DNA of 64,000 bases from Alligator mississippiensis (lineage: Eukaryota > Chordata > Crocodylia > Alligatoridae): positions 220,317,978 to 220,381,977 of the forward strand of contig NC_081828.1 of assembly GCF_030867095.1 (NCBI RefSeq), in the 5' to 3' direction. Below, in pieces: positions 45,108 through 55,476 of the stretch (positions are counted from its first letter, which is position 1; every line of letters begins with the position of its first letter). Position numbers and translations under genes: made by a program. The notes under the pieces were generated by a model. It did no database searches. It saw only the letters and a list, made by a program, of their open reading frames with translations, and was not told the DNA's origin.

Positions 45108-45739
45108 TGTCCCCTTCCCCAGGACCAGGTACAAAGCGGTGGTTCTCCCTTTTCCAGCATGAGCCACTGTCCCTCAGTGGAGTAATCTCTCTACAAACAT
45201 TTTCTCTCTTCCAAACATCAGTGCCCCAAAGGATCGGCTGTTCTTGTTCTCCCAGCTCCTCTGGGAGCATTTCACATGCCCTGGAGAACCCCAACCTGGC
45301 ATTTGTCTTCATCCCTGCTCCACCCCTAACCTGTGAATGTGACACAGCACCAACATCCCTCCAGCTTCTTCCCCAGGGAGTGCGGTCCCTGCAGGCTCTG
45401 ACATGGTGTTGTGATCCCTGCCCTGCACCAGGACAGAATTATTGGGTCTCATCTTCATCCTCATGCCCATAGAAGTCTATTAGCAAGAGCTGTGGGGCTT
45501 GGAGTTTTTCTACTCTCCACACAATGAAGCCTCTGGCTGCCTTTGTCCTGGGCCAGTACAGGAGACTAGTGGGGCCTTTTCCCGTGCCAGCAGCAATGTA
45601 GTCCACCTGTGCCTTCTCCACCCCACAGATGCCGGGACCCTGAGGAGAGCTGAGCAAATGACTCCTGGAGAAGAGCCTGTAAACCTGGAGCTGCACAGGA
45701 CTTCCCCAGGGAGCCTGGAGGAGGGTAGTGGAACAGGTT

Positions 45740-46808
45740 CCATGGTTTCATAGTTGGTCGGGTCAGAAGGGACCTTGACAGATCATCAAGTCTGATCCCC
45801 TGCCATGGCAGGAAAGAGTACTGGAGCAAGGTGTTCATCCAGCCTCCCATAAAGACCCCCAGGGTAGGAGCCAGCACCACTTCTCTTGGAAGTTGGTTCC
45901 AGATCCTAGCCGCCCTGACAGTGAAGTCGCGCCTCCTGATGTCTAGTCTGAATCTACCCTCTGCCAGCTTGTGACCGCTATTTCTAGTCACTCCTGGCAG
46001 TGCTCGGGGGAACAGGGACTCCCCCAATGCCTGCTGGTCCTCCTTGGCAAGTTAATAGACAGCCACCAGATCCCCCTCAGCCTTCTCGTGTGGAGGCTGA
46101 ACAGGTTCAGGTCCCGTCGCCTCTCCTCGTAGGGCCTGCCCTGCTGCCCCTGACCATGCGGGTGGCCTCCTCTGAACCCTCTCCATGCTGTCCACATCCC
46201 TCCTGACGTGCGGCGCCCAGACCTGGACGCAGTACTCCAGCTGTGGCCTGACCAGTGCCACGTAGAGGGGGAGGATCACCTCCTTGGCCCTGCTCGAGAT
46301 GCATCTGTGGATGCACGACAAGGTGCGGTTGGCCTTCCTGACCGCGTCCCCACACTGCCGGCCCATGTTCATTGTGGCATCAATAATGACTCCAAGATCC
46401 TTTTCTGCCTCTGCACTGACGAGAAGGGAGCTCCCCAGCCTGTAGGTCTGCTGCTGGGTCTTCCTCCCCAGGTGCAGCACCTTGCACTTGTCAGTGTTGA
46501 ACACATCCTGTTCTCATCTGCCCACCCCCCTAACCTGTCTAAGTCCAATTGCAGCCTATTCCTCCCTTCCAGCGTGCCCACTTCTCCCCACATCTTAGTG
46601 TCATCAGCAAATTTGAACAGGGTGTTTTTCACCCCCTCGTCCAAGTCACTGATGAACATGTTGAACAGCGCGTGCCTGAGGACCGAGCCCTGGGGGACCC
46701 CACTGCCCACAGCCCTCCAGGTCGAAAACGACCCGTCCACCACCGCTGTCTGGGTGCGGCCCTCCAGCCAGTTAACGACCCATTTGACTGTGTAGGTTTT
46801 GACTGTGT
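45740..46808 (-). repeat. CR1 LINE 3' half with target duplication
   Basis: Minus-strand [43 protein letters not shown], then ARIWNQLPREVVLAPTLG. Flanked by AGGTT at 45735-45739 and 46809-46813; the uninterrupted sequence CAGGTTACCCAGAG is seen in copy 2. It has a repeated GACTGTGTAGGTT near its 5' junction. Frame changes near 46500 and 46160. Confidence 0.9.
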
Positions 46809-47211
46809 AGGTTACCCAGAGAGGTGGTGAAAGCGCTGTCCTTGGGGGTTTTCAAGACCTGGCTAGACAAAGCCTTGGCTGGGATGATGCAGTTGGGGCT
46901 GGTCCTGCTTTGAGCAGGGGGTTGGATTAGATGTGACCTCTTGGAGTCCCTTTCAGCTCCAACTTTCTATGATTCAATGTGACCTCTGGAGTCTCATAGT
47001 CTACTGCCTGTTTCAACAGTCTTACCCTCGAGCTCTGTTGGTTGGTGGTTTACATCTTTCTCCCCACTGCTCTGTCCGTGATCAGGCCTGTCTCACATTT
47101 CATATTGATAGATCCTTCTTCATTTCATCAACCTGCCTTCACTTACATCTTCCCCATGCTTGTAACTCCTGGTGCTTCCAGATGCAGCAGTTTCTTGACA
47201 ACATGATTTCA

Positions 47212-47470
47212 TAGATTCATAGATGTTAGGGTCAGAAGGGACCGCGACAGGTCATGGAGTCCAGCCCCCTGCCTGGGCAGGAAAGAGTGCTGGGGTCAGA
47301 TGACCCCAGCCAGATGCCTGTCCAGCCTTCTCTTAAAGACCCACAAGGTAGGGGAGACCACCACCTCTGTCTGAAGCCCATTCCAAATTTTGGCCACCCT
47401 TTCCATGAAGTTTTTCCTGATATCCAGCCTAAATCTGTTCTCTGTCAGTTTGTGACAACTGTTCCTTGTT
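47212..47470 (-). repeat. CR1 3'-end fragment
   Basis: Starts TTCATAGATTCATAGATG, then the usual AGGGTCAGAAGGGACC; about 260 bp of ORF2 end and 3' UTR. It abuts a CR1 of another subfamily. Confidence 0.85.
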
Positions 47471-48445
47471 ACATTTCATACTCGTTATGGCTGGAAGGGA
47501 CCTCGTGAGATCATCAGGTCCAGCCCCTTGCCCAAGGGGCAGGAAGTCAGCTAGGGTGAAAGGGTCCCAGCAAAATACGCATCCAACTTTTTCTTTAAAG
47601 TGTCCAGAGTAGGTGTTTGCACCACCTCTGAGGGGAATCTGTTCCAGACCTTGGGGGCTCGGACAGTAAAGAAGTTTTTCCTTGTGTCCAGCCTAAAACG
47701 GTCTTGGAGAAGTTTATGACCATTTGACCTTGTCATCCCTTGGGGCGCTCTGGTGGGCAGGTGTTCCCCCGGATCCTGATGCACAGCCCTTATACATTTA
47801 TAGGGAGCCACCAGGTCCCCCCTGAGCTTGCACTTCTCCAGACTGAAGAGTCCCATAGCTCGCAGTCTCTCTTCATAAGGCCTACTCACATGCCCTCTGA
47901 TCACATGCATGGCTCTCCTTTGGACTCTTTCAAGTTTCTCCTCATTCTTCCTAAATTGTGGAGCCCAGAACTGGATGCAGTACTCCAGCTGCAGCCTCAC
48001 CAAGACCAAGTACAGCAGGAGGATGACATCCTGGGTCTTGCTTGAGATGCATTGGTAGATGCAGCCAGAGTTTTGTTCATTTTGCCAGCTGCAGTACTGC
48101 ATTGATGGCTTATGTTCATCTTGTGGTCAGTCATGAACCCCCAAGTCTCTCTCAGCCGTGGTGTTAGTGACTGTAGCATTGCCGAGCCTACGAATGTGAT
48201 GTGGGTTTTTATTCCCAAGGAGAAGCACCTTGCATTTCTCTGTATTGAATGCCATCAGGTTTTCATCCACCCACCTTGCAAGCCTATCGAGGTCTGACTG
48301 AATCACCAGTCTGTCCTCCAGTATGGACACTTCCCCAAAATTTGGTGTTGTCAGTGAACTTAGCCAGTCCACTTTTGACACCAATGTCCAGATCTTTTAT
48401 GAAGACATTAAAGAGTACAGGTCCAAGAACAGAGCCTTGGGAAAA
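47471..48445 (-). repeat. CR1 LINE fragment, second subfamily
   Basis: Minus-strand RT end: [57 protein letters not shown] and a terminal FAGTLSP. Closest in this window to 22205-23395. Truncated in the FADD region ([10 protein letters not shown]). Confidence 0.88.
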
Positions 48446-49750
48446 CCTTTGAAAAATGATTAATGCTCACATTTGTGAGAGTCCAGTAGGAAAAATAGTA
48501 CTGAAGGGCAACCAGCATGGGTTCACAGCAGGTAGATCCTTCCTGACTAACCTTGTTTCTTTTTATGACCAGGTCTCAAAACGTTTGGATGCAGGAGTTG
48601 AGGTAGATGTCATCTACTTGTATTTTTAAAAGGCCTTTGATACAGTGCTGCATCCCATTATTATAAAAAATTAGGCAATTATGGCATAGATTACTACACG
48701 GTCAGGTGAGCGGAGAATTGGCTTATGGAACGCACACAGTGTGGTGGCAGACGGGTCGTTTTTGACCTGGAAAAATGTGGGTAGTGGAGTTCCTCAGGAT
48801 TCAGTCCTTGGACCAGTGCTATTCAATATCTTCATCAGTGACTTGGATGAGGGCGCAGAAAGCACTCTGTCCAAATTTGCAGACCACACCAAATTATGGG
48901 GCAAAGTAAACACAATGGAGGACAGGAAGTGGATTCAGGTGGATTTGGACAGGTTGGGAATGTGGGCAGAACAGAATAGGACGCAGTTTAACAAGGATAA
49001 GTGCATAGTGCTACATCTAGGGAGAACCAATCACCAACACTTACAGACTGGGGGGTGACTTTCTAAGCAGCACAGCAGAAAGGGATCTCCGAGTCATAGT
49101 CGACTCAGAGATGAACATGAGTTGTCAATGTGACGAAGGGATCAGGAAAGCTACCCGCTCTCTTCCTTGCATTCGCAGGTGCATCACAAGCAGATCTAAG
49201 GAAGTGATCCTTCCCCTCTATGCGGCCTTGGTCAAACCGCAGCTGGAGTACTGAGTCGTTTTGGGCACTGCAATTTAAGAGGGATGTGGACAACCTTGAG
49301 AGGGTTCAGAGGAGGCCACTCGTATGGTTAGGGGCCTGCAGCTAAGATCCTACAAGGAGAGGTTGAGAGACCTGAATCTCTTCAGCCTCCACAAACCGAG
49401 GCTGAGAGGTGAACTTGTGGTCATCTACAAATTTATCAGGGCAGGGCGGCAAGAAATAGGAGACGCGCTGTTTATGAGAGCACCCCTTGGGGTTACTAGG
49501 AACAATGGCCATAAACTGATGGAGAGCAGATTTAGATTAGACATTCGGAACAATTTCTTTATGGTGAGGGTTGCCAAAATTTGGAATGGGCTTCCAAGGG
49601 AGGTGATGCTCTCCCCTACCTTGGGGGTCTTTAAGAGGAGACTGGACAAGCACCTGGCTGGGTCATCTGACCCCAGTGCTCTTTCCTGCCCAGGGCAGGG
49701 GGTTGGACTCGATGGTATACTGACGTCCTTCTGACCCTAAAAATCTATGA
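48446..49750 (+). repeat. CR1 LINE 3' half
   Basis: Plus-strand [38 protein letters not shown]-like block, VADGSFLTWKNVGSGVPQDS, FADHTKLWGKV, then FRLDIRNNFFMVRVAKIWN to the end. The catalytic box is FADH, and several stops are present. Tail near 49740. Confidence 0.9.
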
Positions 49751-50039
49751 AACCTATAAAAGAAGAATTGCAAAGCATGGGACCTGTGTATTTCCCTCAG
49801 GGAGCCTACATGCTCGTGTACTGATAGCTTGTCATGGGCATACATGCAATAACATCTTGGCCAGATCACAGTTGTGTTTGGGCTATGGCTCGTGGACAGT
49901 AAACCTGCCCAAACCTGTGCCAGTTCTTGAAGATAAGATTGGTGTTGGGATCTTCTGGCTTCACTTTTTGACAAAACCACAATCATGGAGACCTCAACAC
50001 TGAGAACATATGAATAACACCCAGAGAGGACAGCGACAC
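49751..50039. other. Short unassigned spacer
   Basis: About 290 bp without a recognised gene or repeat between CR1 copies. Confidence 0.3.
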
Positions 50040-50808
50040 CACTAGAGCAGTACTTCTGGGGCTACCTGGGCGCCGCACTTCAGGAAGGATGTGGACAGCA
50101 TTGAGAGGGTCCAAAGGACTGGACATTAGGAAATTAGACTGGACATTAGGAAAAACTTCTTCACAGTTCGAGTGGCCAAGGTCTGGAACGGGCTCCCAAG
50201 GGAGGTGGTGCTCTCCCCTACCCTGGGGATCTTCAAGAGGAGGTTACATGAGTATCTAGCTGGGGTCATCTAGACCCAGCACTCTTTCCTGCCGATGCAG
50301 GGGGTTGGACTCGATGATCTATTAAGGTCCCTTCCGACCCTAACATCTATGAATCTATGAAAGGAGGGCCACCCACATGATCAGGGGGCAGCAGGGCAGA
50401 CCCTATGAGGAGAGGCTACGGGACCTGAACCTGTTCAGCCTCCATGAGAGAAGGCTGAGAGGGGATCTGGTGGCCGTCTGTAAACTTATCAGGGGAGACC
50501 CGTGGGGAACAGGAGAATCCCTGTTCCCCCAAGCACTACCTGGAGTAACAAGGAATAACGACCACAAGTTGACAGAGAGTAGGTTCAGGCTAGACGTCAG
50601 GAGGCGCTACTTCACTGTCAGGGCAGCTAGAATCTGGAACCAACTTCCAAGGGAAGTGGTCCTCGCTCCTACCCTGGGGGTCTTCAAAAGAAGCTAGATA
50701 ATCACCTAGCCGGGGTCATTTGACCCCAGCATCCTTTCTTGCCCATGGCAGGGGGTTGGACTTGATGATCTGCTCAAGTCCCTTCTGACTCTACCAACTA
50801 TGAAACTA
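50040..50808 (+). repeat. CR1 3' fragment interrupted by another CR1
   Basis: GGGCGCCGCACTTCAGGAAG at 50068 belongs to the thumb block WAPHFRKDV; after the 50119-50359 insertion it resumes at [17 protein letters not shown] (50369) and runs to ARIWNQLPREVVLAPTLG and a tail at 50800. Confidence 0.9.
50119..50359 (+). repeat. CR1 3' end nested in a CR1, 6-bp target duplication
   Basis: Only the last 240 bp of a 10213-type CR1, ending ATCTATGAATCTATGA. AAAGGA at 50113-50118 and 50360-50365 flanks it, and removing one copy restores the host CR1 phrase GTCCAAAGGAGGGCCACC. Confidence 0.93.
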
Positions 50809-51613
50809 CCTCATTTTACAACAAAACCACAGGTGATCCAGGACTTGAAAGTTAAATCAGCCCAGTTCCTCCAGTCTTTCCTCACACTCATGTCCCCACA
50901 ACCCCCTCACCATTTTTCTCACCAAGGAATCTGTTATAGAGAATGGTATAAGAGGATGTTTCCGAAAGATGTCTCGGTGATTCAGCCTTAGGCTATAATG
51001 GGGAAGCACTAAAATGCCTATAACTTTGTCATTTCGTGCCTGATTCAGATGAATCTTGCTGGGATGGTAGCCACTTCATGAGGCCACAAAGTCTGCCATG
51101 TTTCAAAGAGATAGGTGCTGGGGCTTCTGTGAAACTGCACCGCAAACTGTTCAAAACAAACCCTGTATCACTTGCCAGCAGTGGCAGCCTGCTGTCATCC
51201 CGCGCACAGATCTGGGGGTCTGCACCCCTGGGAAGGCTGTGGGCTGTGCCAGATTCCTCCCATGGGGCACAGGCCCCTGGATCTGCATGCAGGATGCCAG
51301 CAGGCTGCCGTTCCTCCCCCAGAGCACTGGGATTGGAAGGGAACTCAGGGACAAATCACAGACACTGGCCGGCTACAGATGTCAATATCAGAGCAGTCCT
51401 TCCCCCACTCTTCCCCCCCTCTCTTCTTAGTTTCTGATTCTCTGGAAGCCTGGCTCTGAAATTGAAATTTTTCCAAATGTTTCAGATGGTTTTGTTTTGT
51501 TTCAGAGATGTTTTGGAGCCTCCCGTTTCATTTCAGATGCAGGGTTTTGGGTGCCAAAACAGGCTGAAACACCTCCAAAATGAAACAGCTGCTAAAGATT
51601 TGCACAGCCCTAG
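50809..51613. mobile_element. hAT-like non-autonomous DNA transposon relic (truncated)
   Basis: The right end reads TTTGCACAGCCCTAG, a typical hAT-type terminal sequence (inverse of CTAGGGCTGTGCAAA), preceded by repeated TTTCAGA/TTTCATTTCAG sequence. 50985-51130 matches, in inverse orientation, 63070-63245 (ATAACTTTGTCATTTC, and CACCTATCTCTTTGAAAC on the other strand). The left end was lost to the neighbouring CR1. No transposase is seen. It inserted in the 3' flank of zinc-finger copy 2. Confidence 0.6.
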
Positions 51614-51697
51614 TGAGCACGTAAACATCCCCAAGCCCTCTCTGTATTGCAGGAAGCATTCTGAACACTCCTGACTACAGATGCACTGGTGCAAGGC
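51614..51697 (-). other. Copy 2 end of last finger exon, separated by the LTR
   Basis: The reverse complement GCACCAGTGCATCTGTAGTCAGGAGTG and onward matches copy 1 35788-35870 (GCACCAGTGCATCCATAGTC). It shows where the gene ran before the LTR at 51698-52140 came in. Confidence 0.85.
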
Positions 51698-52140
51698 TGT
51701 TGTCCCCAAAGGACAGTGAGTTCGTGCCCAGTGCGCTTGTGCCAATAAACACACAGGGGTGAAGGATCCAACTTAATCTTTATTTCTGCGCAGAAAGTGG
51801 TGCTTGGCAATCGTTCGCAAAGCAAGCACCCACACCCCAGTGGGCGTCTGCCTTATATAGCTACGTAACAGGTTAAACTTGCTGATGTGATGAAATGTAT
51901 AGCAAGCCCAGCAAGTAACCCCCCTTCCAGCTCCCCCCCAAGTAACCCCCCTTCCAGCTCCGGACTTTGTTGATACAGCTTTTCCTTCTAGTGAGGCCAG
52001 CAATCAGCAACTACGCAACAAGCAATCTCCCCCAGCCTAAACAACCTACTCTATGCCCTTGGTTAGATAAAATACTTTTTCAAAACATACAAAGCTGTTC
52101 CCTGGTTAAAATGCAGTGAAAGTCCAGGGGTGCTTCATCA
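51698..52140 (-). mobile_element. Solo LTR (443 bp) inside the last zinc finger of copy 2
   Basis: On the minus strand it starts TGATGAAGC and ends GGACAACA. It has a TATA box (CTATATAAGGC near 51853) and AATAAAG near 51780. The host flanks join without it in copy 1. No perfect target duplication is visible (AAGGC against GGGCC). It is a solo LTR of an endogenous retrovirus, without internal region, and it looks whole. Confidence 0.85.
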
Positions 52141-53070
52141 GGGCCAGTTTGGAGAAGTGGAGGAAGCACTTCCCACACTTTGAACACTGACGTGGCTTCT
52201 CCTCTGTATGGATGAGCCGGTGTCTGGTCAGATGGAAAGACTGGGTGAAGCTTTTCCCACACTCCGAGCACTGATGTCGCTTCTCTGTGCTGTGGATGAG
52301 CTGGTGCCAGGCCACGTCAGAAGACTGGCAGAAGCTCTTCCGGCACGCTGAGCACCGATGTGGCTTCTCCCCTGTGTGGGTACGCTGGTGCTGGGCCAGG
52401 TTAGAGGACTGAGTGAAGCTCTTCCCACACTCTGAGCACTGATGTGGCTTCTCCCTTGTGTGCATGCACCAGTGCCTGGCCAGGTTGGACAGCTGCTTGA
52501 ATCTCTTCCCACACTTGGTACCGTGGTGCTGCACACGTTGGTGCTGGGACAGGTCTTGCCAGCAGATGAAGTTCTTTCTGCACTCAGTGCAGCGGTGTGT
52601 CTTCCTGCCCAGGTGGGTGTGTCAGTGCTGAGATAAGGAGAAAAAATGGGTGAAGGTCTTGCCACACTTGACACAGCTGTGCCACGGTTCCCCCTCTGCA
52701 CATGTAAGTTCTTGATTAGGTCTGTGGGGCGCATAAAGCTCTTCCCCAATTAGGTGAAGTGGTGTGGTAGCTCTCCAGAATGGGTGTCATGGTGAGCAAC
52801 CAGGGCAGAGAGGCAAAGGGAACTCTTCCCACACTTGGTGCATATGTGGGGCTTCTCCCCAGTATGCCTTATCTTGTGAAGAGCCAGGAGGGATGGGCAG
52901 TTAAAAGTTTTTCTTTGGGGGAGGTGTGGGCTTTGCCCCTCTACTTAGCAGTGAGCTCCTGCTTCCCTCTGAGCCCCTCCCCACTGCCTTGGCTGGGATG
53001 CAGTGCATCTTTCCAGCGGCTCTTTAGGTCTCTCAGCTCCACAAACTCTGCCCCGCACCCACGGCTCTTT
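52141..53070 (-). pseudogene. Copy 2 finger exon
   Basis: Acceptor CACCCAG as in copy 1. After a degenerate part (GKSFMRPTDLIKNLHVQRG) the frame changes near 52690, a TGA lies in an early finger (SQH-stop-HTH, 52621), and then an open stretch (52534 down) gives four complete fingers: [20 protein letters not shown] (first C replaced by G), [34 protein letters not shown] and [17 protein letters not shown], plus the start of a fifth (CSKCGKCFLHFSKLA) that runs into the LTR. Copy 1 has twelve, so about seven fingers differ by gain or loss. Linkers are variant (HSTEKRHQ, HTEEKPRQ). Confidence 0.88.
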
Positions 53071-53117
53071 CTGGGTGTTGCCCCTTCCCCACTCTCACGC
53101 CCAACTCAAGCTGGTAC

Positions 53118-53302
53118 CTGGTTCACCACTACATTCCCCTTCAGCATTTGGGGTCTCCCCTGACTCTTGTGCCACTGATCCTCCTCAGGTGTGAGGGGGT
53201 CCATCTCAGCCAAACTCCCTGGGGAAGTCCCTGCTGGCTCCAGGTCTGCAGCCCCATCCGCAGGAGGTTGCTCCTCAGCTCTGCTCAGCAGCCAGGCGCC
53301 TC
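53118..53302 (-). CDS. Copy 2 exon: linker before fingers
   Basis: 185 nt, same borders as copy 1 34116-34300 (acceptor GAGCAG, donor GTACCA). It reads [45 protein letters not shown] and is fully open. Confidence 0.85.
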
Positions 53303-54049
53303 CTGCTCGGGGAAGAGAAACACCCGATTAGTGCCTACCCTGTTGGCAGAGGGCAAACGCTGCTATTCGTTCAGCTGGCACGGGCCGCACAGCAGGCCTG
53401 CCCCTTGGCACTTGTGTCCCCTGAAGAAAACCAGGTCTCCCTGCCAAAACCCCAAGTGCTGGGGCTGCGGGAGGGGCAGGTCCCTCTGCTGGGATAACGT
53501 TCACTGCTCGGTGGGGTTCAGAGCAGGACTCTCAGGAGTTTCTGGCCCAGCTGTCAGCCCCAACACCTCAGACCCTGCTAGGAGAAGCACGTGTGGGACG
53601 TGTGCGTTAGGACAGTACCTGAATGGCTTCACGCTGTAACGGGCTAAGGAGGAGGGAAGGGCTTAGAGCTACGGCTCTCTCTTCTGAAAGGAGCAGGGCT
53701 GCGCTGCCTGCCTGCTTCCAGGGCATGGTCTGGTGCAGGAGATGAGCCCATGGAGATTTCCTCTGCTGACAGGTCCCAGGTGGGCTCCATGTCACAGGAG
53801 TCTGCACCAGGTCAGGCATGAGCCTGAACCTGGATTCTGTGCCAAGTTTCGGACTTCGTGACACTCAGGGCCGCATAAAGGAAACATGAAGGGGGCAATT
53901 CGGGTCCAAATCATGGGGAGTCACTTCTGCCCACAACTCGGAAGCTTCTGAATCCCACCCGTGCCATGAAGCCCTCTAATGCAGCCTGAGACCGTGATGA
54001 AACACTTCCTGGTTCCAGGTCAGCCTGACCTTCTGGGCCTGGTGGGACT
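53303..54049 (-). other. Copy 2 intron remnant
   Basis: 53303-53365 matches copy 1 34045-34115. The rest is unmatched and without recognised genes. Confidence 0.5.
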
Positions 54050-55476
54050 CCACCTATGACTAGACCAGAGGTATTGATGGCTATGCATTGTACAGGAGGG
54101 ATCTTGTTGTGAGGAAGGGCGGGGATGTAGTTCTCTGTGTGAAGGAGCAGTACACTTCCCTACAAGCAGAGATTAGCACCCAAGGAGGGGGACTCGAGAC
54201 CCTCTGAGTTAGGAAGTGGAAATAACACGGTGAAGGGGCTATTACAGACCTTCTAGCCAAAAGGAAGAGCTTGACTACAGATTCACTACAAATCTTGGTG
54301 CATGGTCATCATGGGTGATTTCAACCACCCTGACCAGGGCTGTCCCTAGGAGAGGCTGAATCAGGGCAACCACCCCGGGCCCCGCGCTTTGGAAGGCCCC
54401 GTGGAGCCGGGCAGCGCGGCGCAGTGACTCCGTGCTGCCACCAGCTTCACGTCTGGCTGCTCAGCAGTGCCTCCCCACCCCCTCCACCGCCGAATCTGCC
54501 ACTGAATCCAGTGTGTCCGGGGGCAGGGCCCTGCACACTCTGATTTCACCCAGGTCCTCCACCCTGCTCGGATCGTCTCTGACCCTGACATCTCATGGGA
54601 AGAGCATTCACCCAAATCTGATCAGTCGCAAAGCTCTGTCGCTTGCATTGATGAGCTCTATTTGACTCAAGACGTCTACGGGCTGACAAGAGGAAAGGCA
54701 GTGCTGGATCTGGTACTGGCCAAAGGTGATGATCTAGTCAGTGACCTGAGGATCGAAGGGAAACTTGGTGACAGTGATCACGAGTTGATCACTTCCTCCA
54801 TGTATTGCAAAGCTGGCAAATCAGTCAGCAATGCAGAAATCTTTGACTTTAGGAAAGCTGATTTTCACAAGCTCAGGAGGTTGGTAGTTGAGGCCCTAAG
54901 AGACCATGATCTGACAGGGAGCAGAGTCCATGATGAGTGGTCGCTCCTTGAGGACATGATCCTAAAAGCACAAGGGAAGTCAGTTCCAGCCCGTAGGAAA
55001 GGTAGCAAAAGGGCTGGAAGATTCCCTGGTCTCAAAAGGGAACTCGTGGACCTCCTGAATCTGAAAACAGAAGCTTATAAGGGATGGAAGTTGGAAACTA
55101 CCACTGAGGAGGATTATGTAGCACTGGCCTGCCCTGTAGGGAGCAGACCAGAAAAGCCAAGGCGGAAACCAAACTCAGACTGGCTATGGGAATCAAGGAC
55201 AATAAAAAGTCCTTCTTCAAATATGTGGGAAGTCAGAAAAAAACACGGGACCCTTGCTGAACCAGATGGGGCAGCTGACAACCAACACCCAAGAGAAAGC
55301 TAATCTCCTCAACAATTACTTTGCGTCAGTTTTCCACCAGCGCAAGGGAATCACCCTGCCTGACAGGACGCAGGACTACCAGGATGCAGGTGAACACACG
55401 CCAATAATTGGCAAAGATCTTGTTAGGAAACAGCTTGAGAGGCTGGACACCCACAAGTCAGCTGGCAAAGGAGTGG
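54050..55476 (+). repeat. CR1 LINE, endonuclease to RT start, replacing the copy 2 KRAB-B region
   Basis: Plus-strand VIMGDFNHPD (54309), then after the insertion LTQDVYGLTRGKAVLDLVLAKG, GDSDHELITSS, FDFRKADFHKLRRLV, KANLLNNYFASVFHQRK and LERLDTHKSAG, where it stops at 55476. It is an older subfamily with frame changes near 54190 and 55280. It ends mid-ORF at the host intron block, so a deletion or recombination removed the 3' part and probably the KRAB-B exon. Confidence 0.88.
54335..54581. mobile_element. hAT-like MITE with 8-bp target duplication, inside the CR1
   Basis: ACCCTGAC at 54327-54334 and at 54582-54589 flanks a 247-bp GC-rich insert starting CAGGGCTGTCCCTAG and ending TCTCTG. 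An 8-bp duplication and CAGGG/CTG ends are hAT hallmarks. Removing it brings the CR1 endonuclease block back together (GDFNHPD followed by ISWEEH). The right inverted repeat is diverged. Confidence 0.8.

Larger units (their letters stand above)
42886..47211 (+). pseudogene. Copy 3: SCAN-KRAB zinc-finger gene relic, split by CR1 insertions
   Basis: 42930-43296 matches copy 1 25600-25860 (intron after exon 25360-25555). 45108-45739 matches 26025-26640, including the end of exon 25962-26051 and the exon 26546-26706 (ACCCTGAGGAGAGCTGAGC here). 46809-47211 matches 27404-27912. Between these, about 165 bp (25860-26025 equivalent) with a splice acceptor and most of an exon are deleted, and the segment from the pre-KRAB linker to beyond KRAB-A is deleted with GGAGG at the join. 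No SCAN, KRAB or finger coding survives. CR1s lie at 43297-45107, 45740-46808 and 47212 on. Confidence 0.85.

Noticed and set aside
43666-45345. Apparent fusion of CR1 RT with an extra N-terminal 75 residues
   Set aside because: The extra part is the antisense of copy 3 linker and intron sequence that happens to be open; CR1 begins at 45107.
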